Shown one piece after another: positions 25,970-39,300 of a stretch of DNA of 64,000 nt; the stretch's first letter is position 1, and each line of letters opens with the position of its first letter. Position numbers and translations under genes: made by a program. The notes beneath the pieces are model-generated. The model worked only from the letters and a program-made list of their open reading frames with translations, was not told the DNA's origin and did not search any database. Source of the DNA: Sipunculus nudus (taxonomy: Eukaryota > Annelida > Sipuncula > Golfingiida > Sipunculidae); NCBI GenBank assembly GCA_026874595.1, contig CM049316.1:18561839-18625838 (forward strand). Reading direction: 5' to 3'.

Positions 25970-26624
25970 CTTCTTGAAAAAGAAGCCTGTAATATGTTGT
26001 AGAATATATGCAGGAGAAAAAGTGTACTCTAAAAGTGAATGTACTATACATCAATACAAAACTATTCCTTTGGTATAAAATTCACTAAAATATGGTAAGC
26101 ACATCATATTATTTGCATATTTATCACAAGGCCACATGTGTGCCCCTTCTTAAATGTTAATATAAAATCTTTTTGCTATGTACAAATGAATATCAATAGT
26201 TCCTGCAAAAAAATTATTTACATACTCTGTACAAAATGGCAGCTATGGTGTTTGGTCCAATCTTTAATTGCCTTTGTTAATCATCCCATTAAACATTCAT
26301 ACAAATCATACACCATGGATTACACCAACTTGTTCAACAGGAGTCAGCATAGTGAACAATAATTCACTTGTATTGTGTACCTTACTGATGTATCTTGAAG
26401 TAATAACTGTGTTTACACTTAAGGTTTTGAAAATCCTTTCTCAAAGCATAACTGTTGAGGCATGCTCTCCCAAAGTCATACATTGCTCCTGAGAATGCTC
26501 CATGACATGAAACAGTTATTTTAAACATACCACATTTTTCATACCGCTAGAAGGTTTCTTTTAGGGATGACAGTGGGACCAAATTTGTGCCCTTAAAAAA
26601 TCTGTGCCACTGAAAGTGTACTTT

Positions 26625-26639
26625 GGGGGGGGGGGGGGG
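26625..26639. repeat. Poly-G run of 15
   Basis: Fifteen consecutive G within the candidate cadherin 3' UTR. Confidence 0.85.
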
Positions 26640-27008
26640 AATATCTGTAACACAGAGGTAGGTCCCCCCAAATAGTTTCAATGTATTCATATTTTCTTTT
26701 AACTTCATCATCCTTAAAATTAATTTAAAAAGATAGAAAATAAAATTGTTGAATATTGCTCATTTGTGTTACTCTTTGCTTATGTGATTTGAGCTTATGA
26801 TATGTTAAGGTATATATTAAATAATACCCTGTTGAACTATCATTTTACTTGCTGAACAGCTGTCTTTCAAACAATCATTGCCTCAACTTTATATATGTGT
26901 ATTTCAGGTCTGGTATAAAAAACATAAATTAATCCATATTTACATGCAATATATGCAAATATATGCAAATGTGAATGATGTAATAATATCTGGACCAGAT
27001 TGGTACCC

Positions 27009-27307
27009 TCATACACTGGATTCGCTCTCGTCGTCACCACCACCATACATATCCGCTAATTTGCGGAATTTAGGTCCGTATGAATTGAGATAATCATAAT
27101 CCTGGTCGCCACCACTGCTGCTGGTTGCTAAGGAACTGAGAGAACCAGCACTGCTACCGACACCCTCGTAATCGAACTCACGCACGCTGTCATATGGCGG
27201 GGCATTTGGGTCATCATCTGCATCTCCCATGCGGTCATCAATGAATTCTCCGATGTTTGATGGCCCTGGACCATCTCGTGGGAACCGATGCTCAGGTTCA
27301 GCCTTAT
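27009..27307 (-). CDS. Cadherin exon e26 (beta-catenin-binding tail, stop)
   Basis: Phase 1 in, ends in TGA (299 bp coding). It encodes the catenin-binding domain: [33 protein letters not shown], a Ser-rich phosphorylation patch [15 protein letters not shown], and [19 protein letters not shown]. The last residues DDESESSV extend past the usual GGG-acidic end and finish with a PDZ-type S-x-V. Acceptor ttgttatag|ATAA. Confidence 0.96.
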
Positions 27308-30300
27308 CTATAACAAAAGAAAAATTTATGAAAATTAAAATTCTGTGGATAATGAAACTAACAAATTAAAACACAATAGTAGATATTCTCAAACAATAAA
27401 TGACTTTGGAAGTACATATATTTATATTTGAATTTAAAATGAGTTCTAGGATTTTAAGGTCAAATGAACCTAGCTTTAGTACTTTAACAAACAGTTTTCA
27501 TTTTGCAAGCTACAATTTGTCAATGCTCTGACAACAGTGAGTTGAATTAAATCTTCTGTGATTTAAAAAATAATGTATCAAAGGGCCATTCACAGTTATT
27601 ACGGGCCTACCCCATTTTAGAGAGCTGCCATAAGATCCTACAATGCATGGATTGGAGACAGTGAACCATGACATACATTTCATTTGTAGCACACGGCTAA
27701 GTTTGATTAAGATTCTGGTGCAAATTGTGGTCTATGATTACCTTATAGTTTCACAGTATTTCATAACATGCAATTTTGTGGAACTTATGTCCCCTGCTTA
27801 GGCCTCTTGTTGTCTCCTGCCTGCCTTGTAAATATGTTATGCTTTTTATTTTCCACTGAAGATATCTCCACGTCACAAGTTTTGTTGTGCATTGGGAACA
27901 AAAGGGAAAATTTTTGTTTGTTTTGGAGGTGGTGATAACAAATTTTCAGACAGACACTCCAAAACCAATCCCAACCAAGATATGCATTATAGCAATCACT
28001 GAGCCAAATTTGAATGAAATTGGATAATATTTATGAAAGTAATTGCATGGACATGAAAACTTGATGGACGGACAGACAGACAGCTAAACAGACAGACAGA
28101 CAAACCCAAATCAATGTCCCAAGTTCTGCGGATATAGGGGACCATAAAGACATGTACCTTATAGCATAATGTCATTATCTTATAAAATGGGTGTGTCTTC
28201 CGTGACTGGATAGTGACACCATACTTACTGAGTGGTCTCTCCTCTCGCCGAACCACATCTGGGGTAAACGCCTGGTTTATACCCTCAGTTTCGTCTGGGT
28301 AGATTGGTTTTTGTAAGCGGCTCAGATCGAAGGCATGGTAGTCCTCCTCTCCTGTAATCAAAACAAGGCATTTTAAATGGACAACACCAAATCTATTATA
28401 TAATGTCATTAATGTTATTACATAATGACAGTACAATCTACCAACTGTGCAACATTTTCATGCTATGATAAACAAGCTAGGGTTATCCATAATAACTTTG
28501 TATAAGCCTCATGATGATTCAGAAATATACTTTTCAGCAGATTTTAATAAAAAGATTAGCTGTTGTGTTTAAAAGAAGAAAATTTAAAGCATTCCTTTTC
28601 ATCTTCAAACATGAAACTGGGATCTATTTCCAATTTAATTTTGGCAGGAATGCTTTGTCTGACATGATGTATGATGTGTGATTCATGTGACAATTGACAC
28701 TGATCAGGTCACAAATCATTCAATATGCCAGATACAGATAAACTTAGTAATACCATACCTGCTCCTTCTTCATCGTAACATACAACGTTGTCACGCACGT
28801 CTTCGTCAGGGTTGATCAACAAAGGTTTCTCCTTCTCCCGCCGCTTCACAAAGATGATGACCAGAAGGATCAGTACTGTTGAAAAGAATGACAAAACGTG
28901 AAGTAGAAAATTTGACAAAATGTTAAGAGAATATGTGACAAAATATGAAGTAGAATGATTGACAAAATATGAAGTAGAATGAGAGACAAAATGTGATGAG
29001 AATATCTTACAAATTATAAAGTGGAACAAGTGACAAAATGTTAAGCAGAACTTTAAGAAAATTTAAAGAAGAATATGTGACAAAATCTGAAGTAGAATAG
29101 ACAATGAGTGACAAATACACTATTAATAAATCAAAATATGAGTGACAAAATGAAAAGCAGAATATGAGTGACAAAATCTAAAGAAGTATATGAGTGACAA
29201 AATGTGAAGTAGTATATGAGTGACAAAATGTGAAGTAGAATATGATCAAAACAAAATTTGAAGTAGAATATGTGTAACAAACTTTGAAGAAGAAAAGGGA
29301 TGACAAATGTAAAATAAAATATGTGACAAAATGTTAAGTAGAATATGTGTGACAAAATGTGGAGCAGAATAGGGATGAGAAAATGTGAAGAATATGATTG
29401 ATAAAATGACAAATAAAAAGAAGAATACAGATACTGTAACAAATAAGTGTAAATATTAGTCTTTCATTGTATCACTGACAATTAATATATGTAAATACAC
29501 AAAATACATAAATACAAGTTGTTACAAAGACAAATTGCTCAGGGGAAAACATTGGGCTGCTCCTGGATTTGAACCCATGTTGGTGGCGCAGAATATAGTC
29601 TGACATATACGACTTACATAACAATGCCAGCAGACATGCAACAATAGCGATCGTTCCTCCAGTACTGAGTGCTGCGTATGGCTGCGCTCCGCCCAGCAGA
29701 GCATCACAGTGTTCTCCAGTCCATCCCGGATCACAATGGCAGAAGTACGAGCCTCCAGACATAGAGCAGTATCCGTTCACACATCGAGGGATTGAACAAT
29801 CCATTATCAATGTACACACTGCAGGAGGTGGAGCCACCGTCATGTTGGGAGGACAGCTGAAATGACCAAATCACATTATGTTATCTTTGTACAGTAGAAA
29901 CAATACTGACCTAGTTGTCAGACAAAATCTACAAACAGTATGGAACTGAACAGCCTGGACTAATTGTCTCAACTGCTCAAAATCAAAACTTGTATAATTT
30001 CTAGGAAACACCTATTTACATTTCACATACGCATGCTTACAAAATATTACATATAAGGTGAAGTTCTTATCCAATATGTCTGAATGGACTACAGCACCCT
30101 CTTCATCTCCATTGCATTGTGGGCATAAGATTTTTATGCCTACAATCGCTAACCAGCCAAGTCATGTTCTTTGAAGTATGATTGAGATTTCTTTGACATT
30201 CCTGAATATTTTAGTTGTTTTAACTGATATATACCATAAAATAATAAGATAAGTATATATTTAATAAATAGTATACTGAAATTTTACATTTATTTCTCTC

Positions 30301-33300
30301 TGCACTCCTGCCAAGCTGTTATTGGCAATGTTAGTACCATATTTTGCCAACAGGTGGCGATACATTTCCTTCAGTCCAAGTGGCTTCAAAGTCTCTTGTT
30401 CCATGAGTCAGCATGAAATAAAATCAAATGTGTATTTCCAATGTTTTTGGTTGATTTTTGGTGGTTCCTGTAAATAGTCAGTTCATTTTGTTTGGAATAC
30501 TTACACACACTCAGCTGCTCTCCAGAGGTCTCTGCACTCCGTAGGACTCGTACACTGAACACCCTGGCAGGCGTCGCTGTTACAGTTATCCTGTAAGTTC
30601 TGCATCCTGTTCACCTCAGCTGCATCAAAGTTTTGCGACTGGTCCCAAGGGAAGAGGTTGTCATTGTAGCGAACATCAGCCATGCAACCTGTAACGAGTT
30701 CAAAACAATTGTGTATCAAAATGTGTCATGATCAACGTTGACAGGAATGTATCATTTGATCCTGTCAACACTGATCAAGACACAGCATATCATGCCAACA
30801 AATGTAGACTGGCTCACAGCACATTTCATCTGTATTACACAAACTAACACATACAATGGTGCTGTTTTTGTATAACAGACAAATATACAATATACAAAAA
30901 TACTGAAATGTTCAAGACACTGTAAGCTGGGTCTGGTATCCAGTCAAGGACTTTGTATCATATACTCTCCCTTTGATATAATCAGTTATTATTATTAAGG
31001 GCCCACTCTAGGAACATAAACTAAGACTTAAGCACCTTCAAAGCCAACGAATATTCTTGACTGAGCAACTGAAAATTGAGAAAATTTAAAAAATATTATA
31101 TTAATTCAACTCACTGTTGACATAGTCATCTGTGATGAGGGGCTTATTGCTGTATTTCTGGTATCTCACATCACCGCCACCGAATATGCCATCCTGAGCG
31201 AGAGCCAAGGTGCGGAATGACGTTGGTTTGGGTACACTCTGACTGATGAAACGTCCTTCTCCACTGTCCATCTTCAATGTCACAACGCTACTCTGACGGA
31301 TAACCTCTACCTGGTGCCAGTTACCGTCACTAGCATTCACACCATTCAACGCCACAATCTGATCCCCTCCTCCAAAGTCGTAACGAACCTGCAGTCTGCT
31401 ATCAGCGACCTGAGAGGAAGAAAAGAAAAAAGTCACAAACGCATTATAGGACTGAATTTTCAAACTAAGGGTTAAACAATATTTGCATTCATGCCCATAT
31501 GTATATCAAAGGAGCTGTAATATTCTATGCTATATTAATTTTTTTAATTCGTAATTTTTTGTCTATAATTTTTTAAATATTTTTAATTAAACTTCTAACC
31601 ACATCCATAATTTTATCTGTTATCATCATACAGGCATATGGAAGAGAATAGTATCATATTTCTTACTACTGCTAGTAATCAAAATGATTTGAAATATGAC
31701 ATCAAATAACACAATGGTCATGACACTCAGCTGACTATCTGAATTTAAACTGGCAAATTCTGGATGAGAAATTTGTATACATAAATTTCATATGGTGATT
31801 GGGTGTGGGTTACTTCAATATTTTACCTGATATTTGCAGCCATCAATGTAAGGAGGAAATAATCATAATTCCATCCATTCTTTAGTTTACATTGTTATAT
31901 CATTTTGCTCAAGATGAATTCTCAAGATGAATTACAGCATAACCTCAAAATTACAACCACCAATAGAACCTCAACAAAGGGATCCCATTTTTAGGTAGCT
32001 GTCTAAGTGAGGTCTGCATGATATAATGAGCACAAATCATTTGGGACCATGAAAAGTGGCTGTTATTTTGAGGTGGTTGAAAAATCAAGGTGGTCATTAG
32101 TTAAGGTTTCACTGTAAAGCACATTCAGAACACACTGAGTCTGTTACCTCCAGCTTGATGTGTTCCATCTTGTTATAGTTGCTGCCCGTGAACAGCATTC
32201 CATTTGTCTGACGAGTACGGAAGGTAAGCATGAATGATCCCACTCGATTACTCAGTTGATTATAGAAGGCATTCTTGAACTTCCACTCAATGAAACTGCT
32301 CTGGCCAAAATCTTTCTCGGATGGTTCTGTGTAAGAAACAAACTTAATAAATAAATAATCAGGATTTATTTTTTTGTATGTTTGATGTGTGGCTTCATGA
32401 TTCCAAGAATCAGTCTATATTACGAGTATGTTACTATGCACATTACCAGAATAGATACTTTAACATGCCCTGAGGTACTGATTTCTAACATTACCACCAA
32501 TTCATGCTTCATCCAGCAATCCATGCTTTAATATTCTGTATACCATTATATTGTTAGTGTTTATTTAAGTTTTGCATAAATATAACTTACATAAACTTGT
32601 AATATTCTTTTGAGATAAATAATGACTTACAATTTTTCTTTAAGAAACTGATCATCAGATTAACATTTATATAGGCTATTTATACTGAATGATACATTTT
32701 AGTACTTTAGTACATTTTCAATGAACATATTTTTTTCAATTTCACAAATAACATTATTTAGTGTTTTGAGAAAAATCAAAATTGATTAGTTATGTGAATA
32801 TCCAAAAAAAAATTGTTACATAAAATTTAAGTTACATAAAATAAGTGTGAAATTGTCTGAAGATTTCTGATACAACAGTTTTAATGTTTCCTAAGGATTG
32901 TTCAAGATCTTGAGACAATATATAAGCCAAAATATGGTAATTCATCTATGAAACACCTTTTCTGATGTAATAACACTGTATATAATAATGTGGAAGAAAT
33001 AATAATTTGAAAAGTTGTGAAAGCAATTTCAAAATATTTAGATATTTAAGGTACTTGATAATCAATATGATGTTTAAGAATACATTTCTGCAGAGTGAAT
33101 GCATGATGAAATACACAGGAGTCATTTAGGAATTAAAATGACAGATTACATTTTATAAGTTGAAGAGTACATTTTTAAAAATTTTGCAACAGAACAATCA
33201 ACCAATTGCGGGATATTAATTGATAATAGCTTTTTTTCTCCCTTAAAAAGACTTCTTATGCATACTTTTATTAACCTAGTTTAAAAATTGTCCTTTTTGT

Positions 33301-36300
33301 TATCTGAAGGAAGATAATGGTATATTACTTGTGAATGATCAAACAGTGACTAAGTGTTATTAAAACAATATTTTTATTACTCATGGGATCTTGCCATGTT
33401 TTAAGTGTTTAACATTGTATTAATATACTTCATCTACCAGCCCATTTAGTTTAACCAGAGTATACCACCAGTTACAGAAAAATATATCAGTCACATTTAA
33501 CTGCTTTAAATGCAAGCATTAATATCAAGGTAGAAGACCATCACATTTTGTTGAAAAACACTAGTAAATCATTTAAAGATCTTAACCACACATATTAATA
33601 TCCACCTCATACAAAACATGCATAAATATTTAATATTTTCTTTAAACAATAAGGAGAAGCCATCATCCCACTAACTGAGTACAGGCAACACCATCACATG
33701 TAGCTTTTGGAGAACAATGTTCTTATAAAAAACATGATGAGCAAAGTGAGAGCTCAAGATGAGTACATTAAGCTGAGTATGTTCTCCTACTGCTGAGAAA
33801 ACAAGCTTGTGTGCAGAAAACAGACAAAAAGAAACTTTTACTATCAAAAGCAAAACCTTGAGTTAGTATTGTCCTTTGTGAAGCAATGTTTGGGTACCAT
33901 TATGACCATAACACTTGAACCATGAAGGTGAGGCACCATTTTCTGTACTTGTAACAGCATCAACAAAATGTCCTGTGTTCTGCTCAGATACATCTCAGAT
34001 TTTGTTACATATCACACTAAAAAACAATTAGCTCATACTTGTATTATTCTTTAGGTTTTACTTAAAAATTAAACCTTGTTATAAGGTCAAGCTAGCCTAA
34101 TATATTTGGTACCCATGATGAAAATTTGCATCATATTACAAACCATTTCATATGTGTATTTCCTTTGCATTCTTTGCATACTCTCTCAGACATTTGCATA
34201 TGAATTAACATTTACGGGATGGTAGGCTTTCAGTATATTAGTAGTTGTATCAATATATATGGAAAGTTTATCAAGACTGAGTTGTAGAAATACCACCAGC
34301 TTTTTGTTTATTTGTATCTGTCAGCCATTTAAAGAAAGAAAGAACTTCTAATGTATCTGGAGGTAGATTACTGTACTATTAAGACACATGATTTCATTTC
34401 TGTATCAGACTAATTGCTATTACAGGAATAAATTGCAAAAAGTGCCATGTGTGATTAAATAAAATATATTCAAAATGTTACCTTGAAATGGCAAAATTTT
34501 CCAACAGTTCAAAAAGATTTAATAAAGGATCACCTCACAAGAATTAAGGAAGAAATGATGCCATACTTGATTGAATAATCAAGCAAAATACTGGTTTGAA
34601 AGCTATTAAAGTTAGTCACCATACACCATGTCAAGATTAGTCACTGCATCATGCATTCACGCAAGCACGTGTTAATATAACAACAAATAAAAACAAAAGC
34701 TGTCCTTCCTCTGATTTGGTAAAAAAGCTACATCTAAAATTTTATGAAATACATCAAATGACCCTTTGAACAAATGGAAATTAAGACATGAATGAAAGAT
34801 GTGTTATTTTCAGCCAGAAGGACAAAAGATGGCAGTCAGAAAATGGAAAGTACAAACACAATTTTTGTTCAACCAAAGCCTTATCACATGTGCTACCCTG
34901 AACACACCTGGAAAGATTTCTGAGGTCTACATAAGATCATCCCTGAAATAAAGAAGTTATTTCCCCCAAATGTTAATGTTTTCAGTAAATAAAGACTGTT
35001 TCCCTTAATTCTGAAGCCCGAACCTGTTCTATCAAGATAGGACCAACATATGATAATTTTCAAACTGAAAAAAAAAATTCTTCATGTGAATGGAAATAAT
35101 GATAAATAGTTGATAAGAAATGAAAGGTGTAATTGCAACAGCTAGCAGAGGATATTTTCTGAGCTCTTGTATGTTCATGTATAGTAATTAGATATATGAA
35201 GATACAAACAGTTTACTTAAGGGTCTGGTGAGTATAAAATCTACTTCTGCTCCCAAGATCAAGGGGTAAAAAAGGCCTTTTGAGAAAAGCAGACACAAAT
35301 AGAATTATTCACCAAAAGTTTCCCCATATTACTTATGAATATAGTCCTACAGAGAAGTGAAAGGAAAAAACAAGCAGAGGGAGCTGATGTCATAGAAATA
35401 CTATCCACCAAAAGGTATGAATAATATTTAGAATCAGAGATCAATCAAAGACCAAGAAAAACAGACTTAGCAGAAATATTATTCAACAAAACTTTACTTA
35501 TAATATTTAGTACAGACCAGTGAATAGACAAGTAAAGACAGACACAGGTGATGTTACAAAAAATAATGTTTAGTCTATGGTTTCCCTAAAATATGTGAGA
35601 AATTAGAGTAATAATAAGAAAAGGTTTCATGAAATGGTTTTCTCGTGTAATTTATGAACACAATTCAAGGATTTTTCAATGTTTATTTCAGTCCATACAG
35701 AGGAAATCCTATATGTGGTAGAAAAATAACAACACAATAAACCAGACCTAAAGAAAGTGCTAATGAAACTGAAAACTGATGACAGAAAGTCATGGTGTAA
35801 ACTTATAATGTGTAGTTAATGAACTGGAACAGAAATGATGAACGAATGAACATATTATTGTTAACTATAACTATGTTATGGGGTCCTACCATCTGATGGT
35901 TCATCACCCATAAAGCAGACACAGTCAGGGACTGACAAAAAAGAACACAACAGTCAACTATCACTGTGACTAATAAGAGGAAGGTACAAGTCCATGGGTG
36001 TAACATAAAAAGATTCTCCTGGAGAAATACCAGGATAAAGAAAAGTCATGTCTATGACATATAGGTCAGACTAAACTGACAGAGTCAAGGTCACCAGGAT
36101 ATATACAAAAGTTTTGAACAAGGGACCTATGGGTCACTGTGCTCAGCTGATGTTAACTTTGAAGGTAAAAATCTAAAATAATATCAAATGGAGATAAAGT
36201 GTAAGAGGAAGAGGTAATAAAGGCCATGGTTGGTTTATATGATTGGTTTGTATTGATGAGCAAGAAATTGTTGCAAAAAATATTTTGTGACCTGACCATG

Positions 36301-39300
36301 TGTTTCCTAATGTTGAAACTAAAGCATGTGAGCAGTTTGTGAACAAATGATCTGTACTATTACCATGATCATTAGTTGGTTTTTTGATTAACTGTTGACA
36401 TTTCAGTAGTTTACACATTTGTTCAATTGAATCTATTTTTTTGTATAATATATATTATTAAATATATATGTAATTTTTTTATGAAATGTATACAGTTGAA
36501 AAAGAGCTAATATACAACATAAAACAGGGCAAACAAAGCCTGATCTCAAATTCTGCTGAGGCAGGAAAATAATGAACAAATGTCTGTTTTAAATCCTCAT
36601 TTTTTTATCACATCAATTATTTTCTAATTTAAGTTTATATTTCTATACATTTCCAATTTAACATATATCTGAATATAAAAGTTGATTCATAATTCTCAAT
36701 TGCATCATCATAAATCTCAATCTTGTCAGATAACACCACATCATGCATACAAATGTTTATTTTTTACCACAAAAATATATCTTTTTAAATTTGCAAAACA
36801 ATAAATATCTAAAAATAATACTTGATTTAGATTTCACAATTTTTAATTGTGTCTTTATTTATCCATAATGTGCTTCATATATAATAATAATATAAGCATA
36901 CTGATGGGTTCAATTATATTTGTTAAAATCATTTAAAAGAAAATTGATTTCTTTAAAAATGCTACATTACACAACATTGCATCTTCTTGATTACACCTTG
37001 AATTATTTTTTCAAGGAAAGTTTTTGCATATCGGAGTGGAAACAGCATTACAATTAAGGAGATACAGTGAAAACAATAACAATTAGTGCATAACACTTGG
37101 TGGGTCGGGTTTGCGGGGGGGGGGGGGGGGGGGGGGGGTGATTGGGGTGGTGATATGAGAATAACTGTACACCTGTCACAGCAGGGGATCTCCCCCAGTG
37201 ACTGTAACAAATCAGAAACCCTGGCATAGCTGACTTCCAGTGACCTGGAGTGGGACCCTGCATCTGTAATCAAAGCAAGTGACTACAGGAAAAAAATCAA
37301 TAACTAGCTTAATTTTCAAGCTTTTATTTTCAAATTTCAGATTTAGACAAACTAAATATTTATGTTTACATGCTGTGAAAATTAAATCAATGGTGCTTAC
37401 AGGAAAAAAACGTGCCATGTTCAAAGTTGGGCAAAATTTAAGGTACTGATTTTTTTTTTATGCTAATAACTTAAAAAATTTACAAAATTCAGATCTAATT
37501 TTTGGTAAACAATTGAATCTTAATTAAACATAGTTATATACTTGAGAAAATAGACTCTAGTTTCAATATTTTTCATGTTAAGTGAGTTATTATTTTTCCT
37601 GATTTTTTACAAAGTCCATTATGTTTGGGCCCATAACTTAAAGAATTTATACTTTACAGACTTAATTTCTGGCATGTACATAGGAACTATATAGAGGAAT
37701 ATTTATGGTAAATATGAGGAAAATCAGATGAGTGGTTTTGATAATAGGCAGTCCTGAAGTGTGAAAATAGGATTTTAATAAAAAATTGAGGTTTTTCCTT
37801 AATTTCTCAAAGGAACGAAGTCGCAAAGACCCAGTTTTCGGCTTGGTAGGAGATCTTGGGGACATCTAACATTATGCTGAATTTTGGATTCCTAGGTCTT
37901 ACAGTTTCAAAACGTGCCACATCTACGGACGGACGGACGGACGGACGGACGGACAGACGGACGGACGACGGACAATGGACCACGACTATAGCTCAGATGA
38001 CTTATAGTCAGCTGAGCTAATGAGAGATTCGATGAAAAAGTTAAAAATTAATAGACTACAGACTAAAAAAAATAGTATAACTTCTCACAGATTTCATTTT
38101 GAGACCTATTTCACAGTTTTAATGTATTTTTTTAAACATTATTCAAAATACCGTCTTCCCCTACATATAACCCACTTTTTTTGTCAAAAAAACTAACCTA
38201 AAAACCTTGGTGGGTATTAAACATGGAGGTATGGAGAAATACTTGGTCTGAATGTGATTGTTTCCTTGGCTTCAATTAGCCTAGTGGTGATAGCATCACA
38301 GTCAATTGATCAATTATGTGATCATTGCCATATCCAGCTCTGACTCCCGTGGGGTCTCCCTACAGCATACAGGATCCATGATATGTATGCTGAACAAATG
38401 CAGTCAGGCCCCACCTTGACAATAGCATACCTGTAGGTAATGCTAACGAGCAGCACAGCTGTCAGATTTTCTCTGTGCACCTTGCCACTTGCGCTTTAAC
38501 TTATATCTTACATAAAACAAATTCTTCCGATCAGATTGAGCACATTTCTTTAACACTTTACAACTAAAGGAGCACAGAATATTTGCTATGATTACATTTG
38601 TAACAGTCTGATAGCTGTGCTAGATCTAAGATTATAAACTTTGTTCAGTCCATCCGACTGTCATTCTAAACAGTTCACTGCTACGGAACAAGTAAATTTA
38701 CCAATGACTATTAGAAATACAATATACATCATCAACGATTTAGGCCAGAAACAGGGTGCGTAATATACCCAGGGTTATTGGTTTTTCCACCAAAACTGTG
38801 GCTCTAAACTGGGATGCAGATTATTTATGGTAGCAAATTATCTTTGGAAAAAGATGGTATATTTTATTTGTTTTTAAAAATCATTCTTAACACAGGTTAC
38901 ATTTATGTGTTTACTGTAAAGCTTTCAGAAATATTTTGTTATATTTCAATATATTCTTTTATTTACCATTAAATTTTGAAATGTTCTTTACACTCATTTC
39001 TTTAAACTTTTAAGAATAATTCTTTTCTTTTGGACTCTCTTTGATATCTTTTCTGTTAAAATCAATATATTTTCGCTCCTGGTAACCTGACATCCTGTCA
39101 GCCTAGTATTGACACACATGTAACTAAGCACAGCATATATAGCACCCTGCTGCAGTCAACAGCGTCAGCAGACAGAGCATGTCTCACCAGTACTGGTTTG
39201 TCGTTTTACTCGCATAAAACCAGCAAAGTCATCCTGGAGTGTAGTTATTTCTGAAATGGAAATCCTGACCGTGACAGAACTGGGAAATGTGTATGAATGT

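Larger units (their letters stand above)
23840..27008 (-). other. Probable cadherin 3' UTR and downstream flank
   Basis: An AT-rich stretch after the cadherin stop with no coding potential, none of the dispersed repeat families seen elsewhere, and only one G run. Candidate poly(A) signals in sense orientation (TTTATT or TTTAAT on the plus strand) include 26263-26268, 25964-25969 and one near 23849. Its extent as UTR is inference; no transcript evidence is available. Confidence 0.4.

Noticed and set aside
28709-29442. Minus-strand open frames rich in Phe/Ser/Leu next to e24
   Set aside because: They are translations of the TGACAAAATGTGAAGTAGA minisatellite; only the e24 part is coding.
36962-37273. 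Open frame with Pro run near the poly-G tract
   Set aside because: The proline run is the poly-G tract read on the other strand; no domain or splice support.
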